NCBI GenBank assembly: GCA_965238215.1
Contig: OZ250180.1
Coordinates: forward strand, 2,232,001-2,296,000
Direction: 5' to 3'
DNA: 64,000 nucleotides
Source: JAPULR01 sp965238215
GTDB lineage: Bacteria; Chloroflexota; Dehalococcoidia; Lucifugimonadales; GCA-2712585
Of this stretch, positions 24,701 to 33,049 are shown piece after piece. The notes under the pieces were generated by a model. The model searched no databases. It saw only the letters and a list, made by a program, of their open reading frames with translations, and had not been told where the DNA came from. A program made the translations under genes and the position numbers. How positions within the stretch are numbered: position 1 is the first letter of the stretch; each line of letters opens with the position of its first letter.

Positions 24701-25081
24701 GCGGAATCGCTGGCGCTGATCCGGGACCTGGTGAAGGTCAACTGCAAGCTGTACGCCACGGAGGGCACGGCGGCCATGCTGCAAGCCGTTGGCGCAACGG
24801 TTACGATGGTCCCGGACAAGCTGGGCGAGGGGCATCCCAACGTGGTGGACATCATCAGCGACGGCACGGTGCAGGCGGTCATAAACACGGTGTCCGACGT
24901 TGGGCCGACGCTGAGGGACGGATTCTACATCCGAAGGGCGGCGGCGGAAAGCAACATTCCCTGCTATACCAGCCTGGATACGGCGCGTGTGGCGGTGGAG
25001 AGTTTGCTTATGGGTTCCACGGGATATAGCGTGGAGCGTATAGACCGCTACGTTGGTGGAGCCGATCTACGGCGGGTATAA
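21761..25081 (+). CDS. carB: carbamoyl-phosphate synthase large subunit
   Basis: The 1106-residue protein (E. coli 1073) has two ATP-grasp halves: GSGPIVIGQAAEFDYAGTQ opens the first and GSGPIRIGQGIEFDYCSVH the second (about residue 568). An oligomerisation segment lies between them, and an MGS-type allosteric domain is at the end (about 960-1090). EVNPRLSRSSALASKATGYP and EVNPRSSRTVPFISKVT are the ATP/Mg sites. Extra loops (around RPHPLINQAFQNEWEPDS and PYRSPSYPAEESTD) explain the length. It makes carbamoyl phosphate for pyrimidines and arginine. AGGA precedes the ATG. Confidence 0.97.
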   Translation: MSEKPKKVLVIGSGPIVIGQAAEFDYAGTQACKSLREEGVYTVLVNSNPATIMTDRGIADAVYIEPLTVDVVDRIIAKEKPDGILPTLGGQTGLNLAVDLAATGSLERHGVRLLGTSLNTIRTAEDREEFRKLLVELGEPSPPSISVSSEEEAWNAYESLGLPLVVRPAYTLGGTGGGMVHSEERFRTVVREGMDASPIGQVLLERSLEGWREIEYEVMRDGADNCITICNMENLDPMGVHTGDSIVVAPSQTLTDKEHQMLRSASLRIIRALDIQGGCNIQFALRPHPLINQAFQNEWEPDSAYYVIEVNPRLSRSSALASKATGYPIARVAAKIAVGKRLDEIPNAVTQKTKAAFEPALDYCVVKIPRWPFDKFSAGDRRLSTQMKATGEVMAIDRSFEGAFQKAVRSLEVGGRTLLWEDPEWSQGVEFTAKDRLREATDYRLWAVMAALRRGMTWEEISKLSGIDPWFINALGRIVGMERRLLAEDLGPELLWEAKRLGFSDEQIGVLADLLPPRVRELRLQWGIRPVYKMMDTCAAEFEAVTSYFYGTYEEENEALPLKGSKAVVIGSGPIRIGQGIEFDYCSVHAAWALQEEGVKSIMVNSNPETVSTDFDTSSRLYFEPLDGESLQDIIENETLEEGPPPSVVQFGGQTAIDLSQVLDQAALPILGSSADAIDIASDRHRFDEFLARLGIPQPPGAAVTTAESALRVAQNIGYPVVVRPSYVLGGRAMEIVRNAGELIRYLNEAVALDSGRPVLIDRYMEGKECEVDAVCDGEEVLIPGIMEHIERAGVHSGDSMAIYPALNLTEQETEAMVDYTTRIGRALNIKGLMNVQFVIVGGRPYRSPSYPAEESTDTTVYVLEVNPRSSRTVPFISKVTDVPMVHLATRVILGKSLREMGYRGGLWPRRNMVAVKAPVFSMSKLTGVDWHLGPEMKSTGEVMGIDYGFGPALIKALAAANLTLARGQSILLSIADRDKAESLALIRDLVKVNCKLYATEGTAAMLQAVGATVTMVPDKLGEGHPNVVDIISDGTVQAVINTVSDVGPTLRDGFYIRRAAAESNIPCYTSLDTARVAVESLLMGSTGYSVERIDRYVGGADLRRV

Positions 25082-25167
25082 TGGCATTGGCGAGTTCGAT
25101 CTAGCCCGCGAAGGGCGAAAATGGGTTCCCAAAATCCTTTAACATAGCCGAAATCCTCGTATACAAT

Positions 25168-25181
25168 TATAATGATGAACT
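25168..25181 (+). promoter_or_regulatory. leaderless promoter of the glycosyltransferase
   Basis: A perfect TATAAT (25168-25173) lies only 8 nt before the ATG at 25182, and no SD is present. Confidence 0.6.
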
Positions 25182-25931
25182 ATGGCATCCTCAGTAGACA
25201 TAGTAATTCCCGTGCTCAACGAGGAAGAGCGCCTTCCCCGGGGCATTGTGATTCTGCACAACTTCCTGCGTCAGGAGATGACGAATAATCCGTGGCGCAT
25301 CGTCATTGCGGACAACGGCTCTACGGACAGGACGCGGTCCGTGTGCGAGATGCTGGTCCAGCGATATCCCGGCGTGGCTTATCTGTACGTTCCCCAGCGC
25401 GGTAGAGGCCGGGCGCTGAGGGCGGCGTGGATGGAGAGCACGGCGGACATTGTGAGCTATATGGACGTGGACATTTCCACCAGCCTTGTCCACTTTCCCA
25501 GACTCATCCGAGCTATCGAGAGAGGGTACGACGTGGCTATAGGCAGTCGCCACGTGAAGGGGGCCCGCATCCAGCGCTCTTTCCGGCGGGACTTCCTTTC
25601 CAGGACTTACAATCTGATGATCAGGGCATTGTTCTTCGTGCCCTTCAAGGACGCCCAGTGCGGTTACAAGGTCCTGAGCCGGCGCGCGGCCCGAGCCCTG
25701 GTGCCAATGGTTAAGGACAACCACTGGTTCTTTGATACAGAGCTGCTGATAATTGCTTCCAAGTGGGACTACCGCATTCGCGAGGTGCCGGTGGAGTGGA
25801 TGGAGGACAGAAACAGCAGAGTGAAGGTATTCAGAACCGCGTGGGAAGATATCAAGGGTCTGCTGCGGCTGCGCTTCGGGGGCATTCCTGCCGTAGGACA
25901 AGACGTCCTGCCGGATAGCAGAAGGGGCTAG
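25182..25931 (+). CDS. family 2 glycosyltransferase (polyprenyl-phosphate hexosyltransferase type)
   Basis: The 249-residue GT-A protein has VDIVIPVLNEEERLPRG at the N-terminus, IADNGSTDRT, the metal site MDVDIST, GSRHVKGARI, and KDAQCGYKVLSRRAARAL, as in DPM1/Alg5-like enzymes. It has no transmembrane segments. It probably transfers a sugar from a nucleotide sugar to polyprenyl phosphate for glycan or lipid glycosylation. Its end overlaps the convergent tilS stop by 4 nt. Confidence 0.88.
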   Translation: MASSVDIVIPVLNEEERLPRGIVILHNFLRQEMTNNPWRIVIADNGSTDRTRSVCEMLVQRYPGVAYLYVPQRGRGRALRAAWMESTADIVSYMDVDISTSLVHFPRLIRAIERGYDVAIGSRHVKGARIQRSFRRDFLSRTYNLMIRALFFVPFKDAQCGYKVLSRRAARALVPMVKDNHWFFDTELLIIASKWDYRIREVPVEWMEDRNSRVKVFRTAWEDIKGLLRLRFGGIPAVGQDVLPDSRRG

Positions 25932-27358
25932 GGAACGCGTTCCCACCGGACGAGCAGCCTTCTGCGGGTGCTCTCGTCAACCTTGGCTAGTTCCGACGTG
26001 CGATAGGGGAATACCCAAAGAAGGCCATTGCCCGAGACGAGCAGGGGCGTTGAAGGGCGGAGTTCCCGGGGAACCTTCAGGTCTATGAACAGATCTTTAA
26101 GCTTCTTGCGGCCCGACATGCCCAGCGGTTGCATATAGTCACCCGGCCTTCTGTTCCTGACGACAAGGCGGGTCCCCATTCGGAAGGCGTCGAAGAGGGC
26201 GGCGGTGGCGCCGAGGGTCTTTGGGTCCAGGTTGGATGACGCCTGCTCGACGGTGATGCGCCAGCCCGGAATTCGGGTTGTCCCCGGAACCTTCACGAGG
26301 TGTTCGAAGTCCGGGGTTGGGGCGGCGGTCTTGCGGCGCTCCAAGGGGCTGATGATTAGGCTGTCTTGCATCGACCGCATGCCCATGCCGCCTGGCAGGT
26401 GGACGCTCTTGCCGGCCGGACCTTGGGATAGCGCCAACATGGATTTCACGTGGGTTTCCGACAGGCGCCGCAGGCTGCCAGCAGCCTCAGCGAAGGCTCG
26501 ACGGAGGGCCATGCCGCGCATGTAGGGGTGAAGGTCCTTGAGGGCTGCAGCGTCTACGAAGACGGTCCGGCCCTCTTTGGAGAACATCTTTGGCCATTGG
26601 CGATTGAATTCTTCGTCCAGGAACTCGAGGCTTTCGGCGGCGGCGCGGCCGGTCCTGAGGAGGGCCTCTCGGACCCGCGGGTTATACTCTTCCAGCACCG
26701 GCAGCAGCTTGTGGCGGATGCGGCTGCGAGTGAAACGCAGGGAGCTGTTGGTGGAGTCTTCCCGGAAAGGGATGCTCAGCTTCAGGCAGTAAGCACGGGT
26801 GTCGCTTCTTTTGGCCTCTAGGAGAGGCCGAAAGAGGACGGCGCTTTTGCCCTTCGGGTCGTCGCGCCAACGGGAGACCTCCCGCATTCCGCGGAGGCCG
26901 GGCAGCCCCGCGCCCCGGATCAGGTGCATTAGGATAGTCTCGGCCTGGTCGTCGGCGGTGTGGCCCAGGACTACGGCATCGGCATTTATGCGATGGGCTA
27001 GTCCGGTCAGAAAGCGATAGCGCACCTCGCGGGCCGCCTCTTCAAAGGAGGAGATGCCCATTTCCCGCTGGTAGGCCATAGGGTCAGCCTCGGCGACGGT
27101 GGAATCCAGGCCCAGCCTTTTTGCCATGTGAGCGGCGAATCGGGCGTCATCCTCCGCCTCCTGCCCGCGGAAGTCGTGATTAAGATGGGCCACGTGCAGG
27201 TTGAGTTTCAGGGTAGGCCGGAGGGCAACCAGGGTGTGGAGGAGAGCGGTGGAGTCGGGGCCGCCGGAGCAGGCGACTACCAGAGTTGCGGCCCGGTGAA
27301 AGCCGGACCGCTGGAAGGATCTCCGCAGGATGATTTCCAGTTTGCGGGGCGCTTTCAC
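25928..27358 (-). CDS. tilS: tRNA(Ile)-lysidine synthetase
   Basis: The 476-residue protein has the PP-loop SGGPDS (31-36), LNHDFRGQEAEDD, and VLGHTADDQAETILMHLIRGAGLPGLRGM, all typical of TilS. A middle helical domain and a C-terminal TilS_C domain (RPGDYMQPLGMSGRKKLKDLFID) follow. It converts C34 of tRNA-Ile(CAU) to lysidine, which fixes AUA decoding. The start is GTG, 7 nt after the stop of the phosphatase gene, so the two are probably co-transcribed. Confidence 0.95.
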   Translation of the reverse strand: MKAPRKLEIILRRSFQRSGFHRAATLVVACSGGPDSTALLHTLVALRPTLKLNLHVAHLNHDFRGQEAEDDARFAAHMAKRLGLDSTVAEADPMAYQREMGISSFEEAAREVRYRFLTGLAHRINADAVVLGHTADDQAETILMHLIRGAGLPGLRGMREVSRWRDDPKGKSAVLFRPLLEAKRSDTRAYCLKLSIPFREDSTNSSLRFTRSRIRHKLLPVLEEYNPRVREALLRTGRAAAESLEFLDEEFNRQWPKMFSKEGRTVFVDAAALKDLHPYMRGMALRRAFAEAAGSLRRLSETHVKSMLALSQGPAGKSVHLPGGMGMRSMQDSLIISPLERRKTAAPTPDFEHLVKVPGTTRIPGWRITVEQASSNLDPKTLGATAALFDAFRMGTRLVVRNRRPGDYMQPLGMSGRKKLKDLFIDLKVPRELRPSTPLLVSGNGLLWVFPYRTSELAKVDESTRRRLLVRWERVP

Positions 27359-27365
27359 GGCCTGG

Positions 27366-27974
27366 TTATCCGCCGTGCTGGTGGAGGGTTTCGTTGAGGG
27401 AGACGAGACGCCATTGGTCGCCGTCGTGCTCCAGGGTGGTCAGGGAACCCAACTCGACTCTAATTCTTTGAAAGTTGGACAACGGCAGCCCCAGAACGCG
27501 CAAGACAATGACGCCGATGACGAAGTTATGGGAAACGGCAGCGGCGTGTCCATCGGGATTTTCATGGCGAATGGTCTCTAAGGTCCGTGACGCCCGCTCC
27601 TGGACCTCCTTCAAGGACTCTCCGCCGGGCATTTGCACCGAGGAAGGATCTCTCCTCCACCGGTCGATCAGGTCTCGGAAGCGTCGTGTCATTTCGTCGT
27701 TGGTCAAACCATCCAGCCGGCCCAGGTCCATCTCCATGAGGCCCTCCCGGGGAATTACGGGAAGGGAGAGGGCCTGGCCGATGATCTCCGACGTTTGCAT
27801 GGCCCGGCGGAGGGGGCTGGAGTAGAGGGCCTGGACGGGAAATAGGTGGAGGGCTTGGGCGGTGTTACGGGCCTGCCGGATGCCCTGGGCGTTAAGTTCC
27901 GTGGGGTTCTGGCCCTGGTTGCGGCGTTCCCGGTTCCACGACGTTTCGCCGTGGCGTGCCAGGATGAGTCTCAC
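27366..27974 (-). CDS. histidine phosphatase family protein (phosphoglycerate mutase-like)
   Basis: The 202-residue protein opens with MRLILARHGET, with the phosphoacceptor His8 in RHGE, then SSPLRRAMQT, E at MEMDLGRLDG, and the second histidine in AVSHNFVIG. The family includes cofactor-dependent mutases, alpha-ribazole phosphatase and broad-specificity phosphatases. The sequence does not settle which. The start is GTG and overlaps the stop of the CorC-like gene (GTGA). Confidence 0.85.
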   Translation of the reverse strand: MRLILARHGETSWNRERRNQGQNPTELNAQGIRQARNTAQALHLFPVQALYSSPLRRAMQTSEIIGQALSLPVIPREGLMEMDLGRLDGLTNDEMTRRFRDLIDRWRRDPSSVQMPGGESLKEVQERASRTLETIRHENPDGHAAAVSHNFVIGVIVLRVLGLPLSNFQRIRVELGSLTTLEHDGDQWRLVSLNETLHQHGG

Positions 27975-29257
27975 TTTGCGTCCGGCTCCTGGACGGGGGC
28001 GAGTCGAAGGACTTCCACCTCCTCTATCTTGACGCCTTCCATGCGCTGCACGGTGAAGCGTAGAGCGTTGAAGTTCATGTACTCCCCCACTTCCGGCACG
28101 TGACCCAGCCGCTCCAGCAGGAAGCCCGCCAGGGTCTGGTATTCGCCCAGGGGAAGATCCAGCCCTAACTGGCTGTTTAACTGGTTTATGGCAATGCCGC
28201 CATCCAAGAGGAGGGTGTTCTCGTCCACGGAGGCATAGGGGGTTTCGAGGGGCTGGCCCTCTTCGCCCACGGGTCCCACGATGACGGAGATCAGCTGCTT
28301 GAGGGTGGCCAGTCCGGCGATGCCGCCGTATTCGTCGACAATCATAGCCATGGACTGTCCCTGGGCCTGGAGTTCCGAGAAGAGGCTGCCCACGGTCTTG
28401 GTCTCAGGCACGAAGTGGGCCGGTCTAAGAAGGTTCGTAACGTCGTCTTCCATCTGCAGGCCTCCATCACCCTGGGCCTTGAGCACGTCCTTTACCGAAA
28501 GGATCCCGATTACGTTGTCCACAGTGTCCACGAAGACGGGGAAGCGGGTGTGATAATGCGCGGCATAGATGCCAAGAAAGTGGCGCTGGGTGGTGTGCTG
28601 CTCGATGGATACGATTTCCGGCCGCGGGGTCATGATTTCCGAGACGTGGTGGTCTCCGAAGTGGAACACTTTCTCCAGCATCTCCGCTTCGGAAGACTCC
28701 ACGGCGCCGGCCTCTTTACCGATGGAGATGAGGCTTCGTATCTCCTGTTCCGTGACCAGGGAGGGTTCGGCGACAGTTCCCGTGAGCCGACCGAAGAGCG
28801 AAGATAGGATGCGTAGGGCCTGGACCAGGGGGAAGAGGGCCCACTCGATTATTTGCAAGGGGCGGACGACGGCAAAGGCGAATCCCTCGGCATGGCGGGC
28901 GGCGAAGGTCTTAGGGACGATTTCTCCGAAGATGAGCAGCAGCAGGGTCACGCCGCCGGTGGCGATGAGAATGGAGGAGGTTACGTTGCCCAGGAGTGAG
29001 ATGACAATGGCGGTTCCTATGGCGGCGGCGGCGGTGTTTACCAGGTTGTTGCCCAGCAGCACCGTGGAAAGAAAGCGTTCCGGGTTTTCTGCCAAGCGGG
29101 ATACTCGCCGCGCACGTGGTACGCCGGAGCGCACCAAGTGCATGAGACGTACCCTTTGAAGGGCAAGGAATGCGGTTTCCGAGCCAGAGAAAAAGGCAGA
29201 AATGGCGAGGAAGAGGACCAGGAGTCCAAGTTTTAAATAGTCGCTGCCCTCAAGCAT
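27971..29257 (-). CDS. CNNM/CorC-like membrane protein (DUF21, tandem CBS, CorC_HlyC)
   Basis: The 428-residue protein has an N-terminal DUF21 domain with about four membrane helices (LGLLVLFLAISAFFSGSETAFLALQ onward). Two CBS domains follow (IMTPRPEIVSIEQ; LLRPAHFVPETKTVGSLF), then the CorC_HlyC transporter-associated domain (about 345-425). Family knowledge points to magnesium or other divalent ion efflux or its regulation; the old name hemolysin is not functional evidence. I see no obvious SD before the ATG. Confidence 0.9.
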   Translation of the reverse strand: MLEGSDYLKLGLLVLFLAISAFFSGSETAFLALQRVRLMHLVRSGVPRARRVSRLAENPERFLSTVLLGNNLVNTAAAAIGTAIVISLLGNVTSSILIATGGVTLLLLIFGEIVPKTFAARHAEGFAFAVVRPLQIIEWALFPLVQALRILSSLFGRLTGTVAEPSLVTEQEIRSLISIGKEAGAVESSEAEMLEKVFHFGDHHVSEIMTPRPEIVSIEQHTTQRHFLGIYAAHYHTRFPVFVDTVDNVIGILSVKDVLKAQGDGGLQMEDDVTNLLRPAHFVPETKTVGSLFSELQAQGQSMAMIVDEYGGIAGLATLKQLISVIVGPVGEEGQPLETPYASVDENTLLLDGGIAINQLNSQLGLDLPLGEYQTLAGFLLERLGHVPEVGEYMNFNALRFTVQRMEGVKIEEVEVLRLAPVQEPDAK

Positions 29258-29423
29258 CTAGTCCACGCTCAAAGGGAGGGTTCAGCCGTGCGTTTCACTG
29301 TTCCCTGATAATAGCAGAGGAGAAATTGCACTGTAAAGGCGAGTTTATTGGGAGCGGTGGCGGTCCGCCGACTCTCGTAGCGCACGTTTGGGGAAGGTCT
29401 TTTTGCCGTCGGGGTTGGAGGGT

Positions 29424-29435
29424 TATACTGGTGGG
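29424..29435 (+). promoter_or_regulatory. leaderless promoter of tsaD
   Basis: TATACT (29424-29429) is followed after exactly 6 nt by the GTG start at 29436. There is no usable SD. Confidence 0.55.
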
Positions 29436-30461
29436 GTGAAGATTCTAGGCATAGAAACATCCTGTGATGAGACGGCGGTGGCGGTGGTGGAAGACGGCCG
29501 GAAGCTGCTGTCCAACGTTATCTCCTCCCAGGTAGCCATACATCGACCCTACGGCGGTGTGGTGCCGGAACTGGCCTCCCGCCAGCACGTGGTCGCAATA
29601 GGGACCATCGTCAACCAGGCCCTGGAGGAGGCGGGGGCGGATTGGGACGACGTAGACGCGGTGTCGGTCACCCACGGGCCGGGCCTGGCGGGTGCCCTTG
29701 TGGTGGGAGTGAACGCGGCGAAGGCCCTGGCGTTGACCCTGGAACTCCCACTGGTGGGAGTTAATCACTTAGAGGGGCACGTGTACGCCGCCTGGCTGGA
29801 GGAGGACCCGCCGGACAGGGAGTTGGGATTTCCCCTGTTGTGCTTGATTGCCTCCGGGGGACATACGGACCTGGTCCTCATGAGCGGGCATGGCGAGTAC
29901 CGGCTGCTGGGCCGGACCAGGGATGACGCGGCGGGGGAGGCCTTCGACAAGGCGGCTCGAGTGTTGGGGCTGGGGTTTCCCGGCGGGCCGGAGATTCAGC
30001 GGGTGTCGGAGGCTGCGGTGGGGCGGGAGCGGCTGCCCCGGGCGTGGCTGAGGGGTACGCTGGACTTCAGCTTCAGCGGGTTGAAGACTGCGCTTCTGCA
30101 CAAGGCCCAAGCGGCCTGTATCTATCCGCCTGGCGACCTGGAGGAAGAGGAGGCTGCGGAGATTGTGAGGGAGCTGGCGGCGGCTTTCCAGGAGTCGGTG
30201 GTGGACGTGCTGACGGCGAAGACCCTGCGGGCAGCGTCGGAGTTCGGGGCCAAGGGGGTGATTCTCGGGGGAGGGGTGACGGCCAACCGGCTGCTGCGAG
30301 AGAGAATTCGGGCTACGGCGGAGCTTCCGGTACTGATTCCGGCGCCGATTCTGTGTACGGACAACGGGGCCATGGTGGCGGCCTGCGCGTACTACCAGTT
30401 GAGCCGGGGAGCGGAGGGAGACATGGACATGGAAGTTGATCCCTCCCTTAGCCTGGGTTAG
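29436..30461 (+). CDS. tsaD: tRNA N6-adenosine threonylcarbamoyltransferase
   Basis: The 341-residue ASKHA-fold protein opens (V)KILGIETSCDETAVAVV. It shows SSQVAIHRPYGGVVPELASR, the metal-binding histidines in NHLEGHVYA, LIASGGHTDLVL, DDAAGEAFDKAARVLGLGFPGGP, and CTDNGAMVA at the end. With TsaB/E/C it adds threonylcarbamoyl to A37 of ANN-decoding tRNAs. The GTG at 29436 is chosen by comparison with the family N-terminus; the in-frame start at 29388 would precede the -10 box. Confidence 0.95.
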   Translation: MKILGIETSCDETAVAVVEDGRKLLSNVISSQVAIHRPYGGVVPELASRQHVVAIGTIVNQALEEAGADWDDVDAVSVTHGPGLAGALVVGVNAAKALALTLELPLVGVNHLEGHVYAAWLEEDPPDRELGFPLLCLIASGGHTDLVLMSGHGEYRLLGRTRDDAAGEAFDKAARVLGLGFPGGPEIQRVSEAAVGRERLPRAWLRGTLDFSFSGLKTALLHKAQAACIYPPGDLEEEEAAEIVRELAAAFQESVVDVLTAKTLRAASEFGAKGVILGGGVTANRLLRERIRATAELPVLIPAPILCTDNGAMVAACAYYQLSRGAEGDMDMEVDPSLSLG

Positions 30462-30540
30462 GGCGTTCGAACCCGGAGGGGTGGTGTTTGTCGTCGGAGA
30501 GCCGCCGCCCAAGGACTTTAGCCAAAAAGCTATCTACTGA

Positions 30541-31533
30541 CTATCTGACACTCCGCCGGCGGCGAGAAGCCTTCAGGCGACCAGGCCGGAGGCCGTTCCG
30601 TCCGAGGGCCGGCATTGAGTTATGGCGATGCCCCGAAAGCTGACGAAAGACGCTTGGGCGGGAACGGGTTTTTCGCGAGATTGGCCGGGATGCCCGGGCG
30701 GGCCTTCGCCGAATTTGTACCAGACGTAGAAGCCGAGAGGGTCTTGCGCGACGCGTTGCAGTCGATGCATTGGCGTGGTGGAATACCCGGGGCACTGGCG
30801 ACCGGAAGCGCTTTCTCCAGCTTCGCCGATCTCGCTTGGGTGGAAGGACTATTGTCGTTGGAACAGCGGGCGCTTCTTCCGGGAGTGGTGGGGCCGGTTC
30901 CGCCGGCATCCTCAGCAGGTGCGGCCAGCTGGGAGCGGCGGTGTGGGTGTAGAGGGGTTCGACGGTCATCCCGGACTGAAGCTGGAAGAACCGGCGCAGA
31001 AGTTCGTGAACGGGAACGATGGTCTTTTGGGACCGGTAGGGAAAAACAAGCTCCAGTCCCCCCGTCTGGAAGACTATCTCGCCCCCCCGTTCCCAGAACA
31101 GGTACCGGAGGACGAAGAGGAGGCCCAGGAGGGCCACGGCGCCGCCTAGCAGGGCGCTAATGGTTATGCCGGCGTTGACGGGTATGCCGGTGCTGAAGGT
31201 CCCCACAACCAGGTAGACAATGATGCCGGCGAGAATCAGGAGCACGCCTTGGAGAAGGGGCTTTAGGGATCTCCGGTTTGAGCGCATGGAGACCCCCTGG
31301 ATCTTGTCGATGGAGGCCATGTGGGTCTCCTGCCGGTCCTCATCGTCCAGCAGGGTCAGGACTCTTCGCTCGGTCAGGGCAAGGAGAGCGCCCCGTCTGG
31401 TGGGGACCTCCACCAGACCCTTGGAGCCGTCCAGAAGCCCCACCACCGTCTCTCCCTCAAGGAGATGCACTCCACGAATTCTTTTTTCCCATGCCTGGCG
31501 GCCCGATACTTTCGTGGCGGACATTTCGCTCAT
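30541..31533 (-). CDS. membrane protein of unknown function; C-terminal part doubtful
   Basis: Residues 1-90 look like a small soluble domain that may be PH-like (VHLLEGETVVGLLDGSKGLVEV, LALTERRVLTL). Two membrane helices lie at about 92-150 and a third domain at about 150-185 (GEIVFQTGGLELVFPYRS). From about residue 228 the chain turns into an arginine/proline-rich stretch unlike the rest. In another frame the same DNA (after a stop near 30850, down to about 30573) reads a more ordinary sequence including DPLGFYVWYKFGEGPP with more GC at third positions. A frameshift, natural or in assembly, is likely near 30790-30850. Confidence 0.6.
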   Translation of the reverse strand: MSEMSATKVSGRQAWEKRIRGVHLLEGETVVGLLDGSKGLVEVPTRRGALLALTERRVLTLLDDEDRQETHMASIDKIQGVSMRSNRRSLKPLLQGVLLILAGIIVYLVVGTFSTGIPVNAGITISALLGGAVALLGLLFVLRYLFWERGGEIVFQTGGLELVFPYRSQKTIVPVHELLRRFFQLQSGMTVEPLYTHTAAPSWPHLLRMPAEPAPPLPEEAPAVPTTIVLPPKRDRRSWRKRFRSPVPRVFHHANASTATRRARPSRLLRLVQIRRRPARASRPISRKTRSRPSVFRQLSGHRHNSMPALGRNGLRPGRLKASRRRRSVR

Positions 31534-31540
31534 GTTTCTT

Positions 31541-31549
31541 ATGGTATCA
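31541..31549 (-). promoter_or_regulatory. leaderless promoter of the membrane protein gene
   Basis: On the minus strand, TGATACCAT (31549-31541, extended -10 form) stands 7 nt before the ATG at 31533, with no SD. It fits within the 24 nt between this gene and DUF2851. Confidence 0.5.
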
Positions 31550-31557
31550 CAAGGGGA

Positions 31558-32823
31558 CTAACCCTCTCCCTGAATCAGGCGGTGAAAGTGGATGAGGCCC
31601 TGCTGGCGGGGAGCAGCGGCGGCCATGGGTCGCCAGCGGTTGGGGAAGAGGACTTCTTCCATCTCTTTGGTTATCCGGTTGGACTGAAGCCGGGGACCCG
31701 CCATGAAGAGGTCAAGGACGGTGTGGGCCAGATCTTCGTCCCTGCGGCGGAGACCGTGGGCATGGAGGAAGGGCAGGACCACGTTGACTGCCATGTCCAG
31801 GGCACGCGCCCGGCCAATCAGGGCGGGTCCGCCCGCCGGGTCGGTCACGATGAGGTCTTGAAGGATGGCCTTGAAGGAGCCGCCGCGGACCCATCGGACG
31901 GCGGATTCCACCAGGCCTGCCGCAGCCATCCGGTGGAACAGGGTGGCAGCGCCGGCTATCCGGCGGCGGGGGTGGTTGGCGGGACGGATCCTGAATAGGC
32001 GCCAGCGACGGGGGGCCATGACGGCAGCTGACTGGAGGGCGTCTTCTGCGGGTTTGTCGAGGCCTGCGGATTCCAGCAGGATTTTTTGGATCAGGCGGGG
32101 CCGCTGTTGCTGAAGGGTCCGTGACGTGGCTTTCGTGAGGGCTTCGTAGGAAACGCGTTGGGCCAACTCCAGGAAGCCTGCCCGGTTCTCGCTGTAGCCC
32201 AGGGATTCCATGAGGGACTGGTATAGCGTTTCCGGGGGAGGCATCTCTTTCATGAAGGCGGCGAAGGCCGCGGACTTGCCGAGAAAGCGCGCCCTTCCCG
32301 CCCGTTCCAGCAGTCGAAGGGCTTCGGTCTTGCTGGATGGTTTGGGGAATCCATTTGACTCCAGGACGGACCAGAGGACGGCGCGGTTTTTTTGGTTTCC
32401 GAAAGAGGTATCGGGGTTGGTATCTAACAGGGATTTGAGGCCCACTGCGGGGGCAGCCCCGCCGCCAGGAAGGGGTTGTGGAGAGGTGGGGGTATCCAGG
32501 ACGCCGTGGAGGACTACGCCGTTGTAACGGTGGTCGGAGGCGTGGCCGTGCCGTGCCCAGTCCTGGGGCGTGAGGTGGAGCTCCACGTCCCCCCGCACCA
32601 ACCCCGTCCCTTCCCTGTAGATGAGGGCGTCCCGGAAGTCGGGCCCCGCCTCGGTCCCTCTCCTGCCGGGGTAGAGGATTCTGACGTGGCGGCCTTCGGT
32701 GGTCTTGAAGTTTTTCTGGCGGACTGCTTGTTCCTTCCAGAGGCGGGCGAGCAGGGACTCCGGGATTTTTCGCCCAAAAGTTTTTCCCCTTCTGGTTTTG
32801 GAGGGATGGGTTGGGGCGCTCAT
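31558..32823 (-). CDS. DUF2851 family protein
   Basis: The 421-residue protein matches the DUF2851 pattern: SLLARLWKEQ, VRILYPGRRGTEAGPDFRDALIYREG, RGDVELHLTPQDWARHGHASDHRYNGVVLHGV. An acidic/His-rich core (GPDF, DVELH, HGHASD) might form a nuclease-like or hydrolase active site, but no activity is established for the family. The remaining 250 residues are helical and basic. There is no SD; a TACAAT box lies 7 nt before the ATG. Confidence 0.85.
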   Translation of the reverse strand: MSAPTHPSKTRRGKTFGRKIPESLLARLWKEQAVRQKNFKTTEGRHVRILYPGRRGTEAGPDFRDALIYREGTGLVRGDVELHLTPQDWARHGHASDHRYNGVVLHGVLDTPTSPQPLPGGGAAPAVGLKSLLDTNPDTSFGNQKNRAVLWSVLESNGFPKPSSKTEALRLLERAGRARFLGKSAAFAAFMKEMPPPETLYQSLMESLGYSENRAGFLELAQRVSYEALTKATSRTLQQQRPRLIQKILLESAGLDKPAEDALQSAAVMAPRRWRLFRIRPANHPRRRIAGAATLFHRMAAAGLVESAVRWVRGGSFKAILQDLIVTDPAGGPALIGRARALDMAVNVVLPFLHAHGLRRRDEDLAHTVLDLFMAGPRLQSNRITKEMEEVLFPNRWRPMAAAAPRQQGLIHFHRLIQGEG

Positions 32824-32830
32824 GGCGCAT

Positions 32831-32836
32831 ATTGTA
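32831..32836 (-). promoter_or_regulatory. leaderless -10 box of DUF2851 gene
   Basis: TACAAT on the minus strand, 7 nt upstream of the ATG at 32823. No SD is present. Confidence 0.5.
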
Positions 32837-33004
32837 CACGTTTGCGTGTATTATGGGGAAGAAATCATCTGGCCGGATTTCGGGAACTACCAGTTGGGGG
32901 CGTGTGGTAGGTGGTGGAGGGCGCTCGCGTCTGACCGCGGGCTGCGGACACGCCGATTTTGAGCTAGGAACACTCTGAACAAGCCCCACTCCTCCATGCC
33001 GTAG

Positions 33005-33010
33005 TAGAAT
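33005..33010 (+). promoter_or_regulatory. possible transposase -10 box
   Basis: TAGAAT, 39 nt upstream of the transposase start. No clear -35 is visible. AGGAG follows at about 33027. Confidence 0.35.
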
Positions 33011-33049
33011 GCTAAACAGAGAACAGGAGATGGTTGGGGTGAAGTCACG

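Noticed and set aside
30463..30490. GTTCGAACCC resembling a tRNA T-loop
   Set aside because: No acceptor, D or anticodon stem could be built around it.
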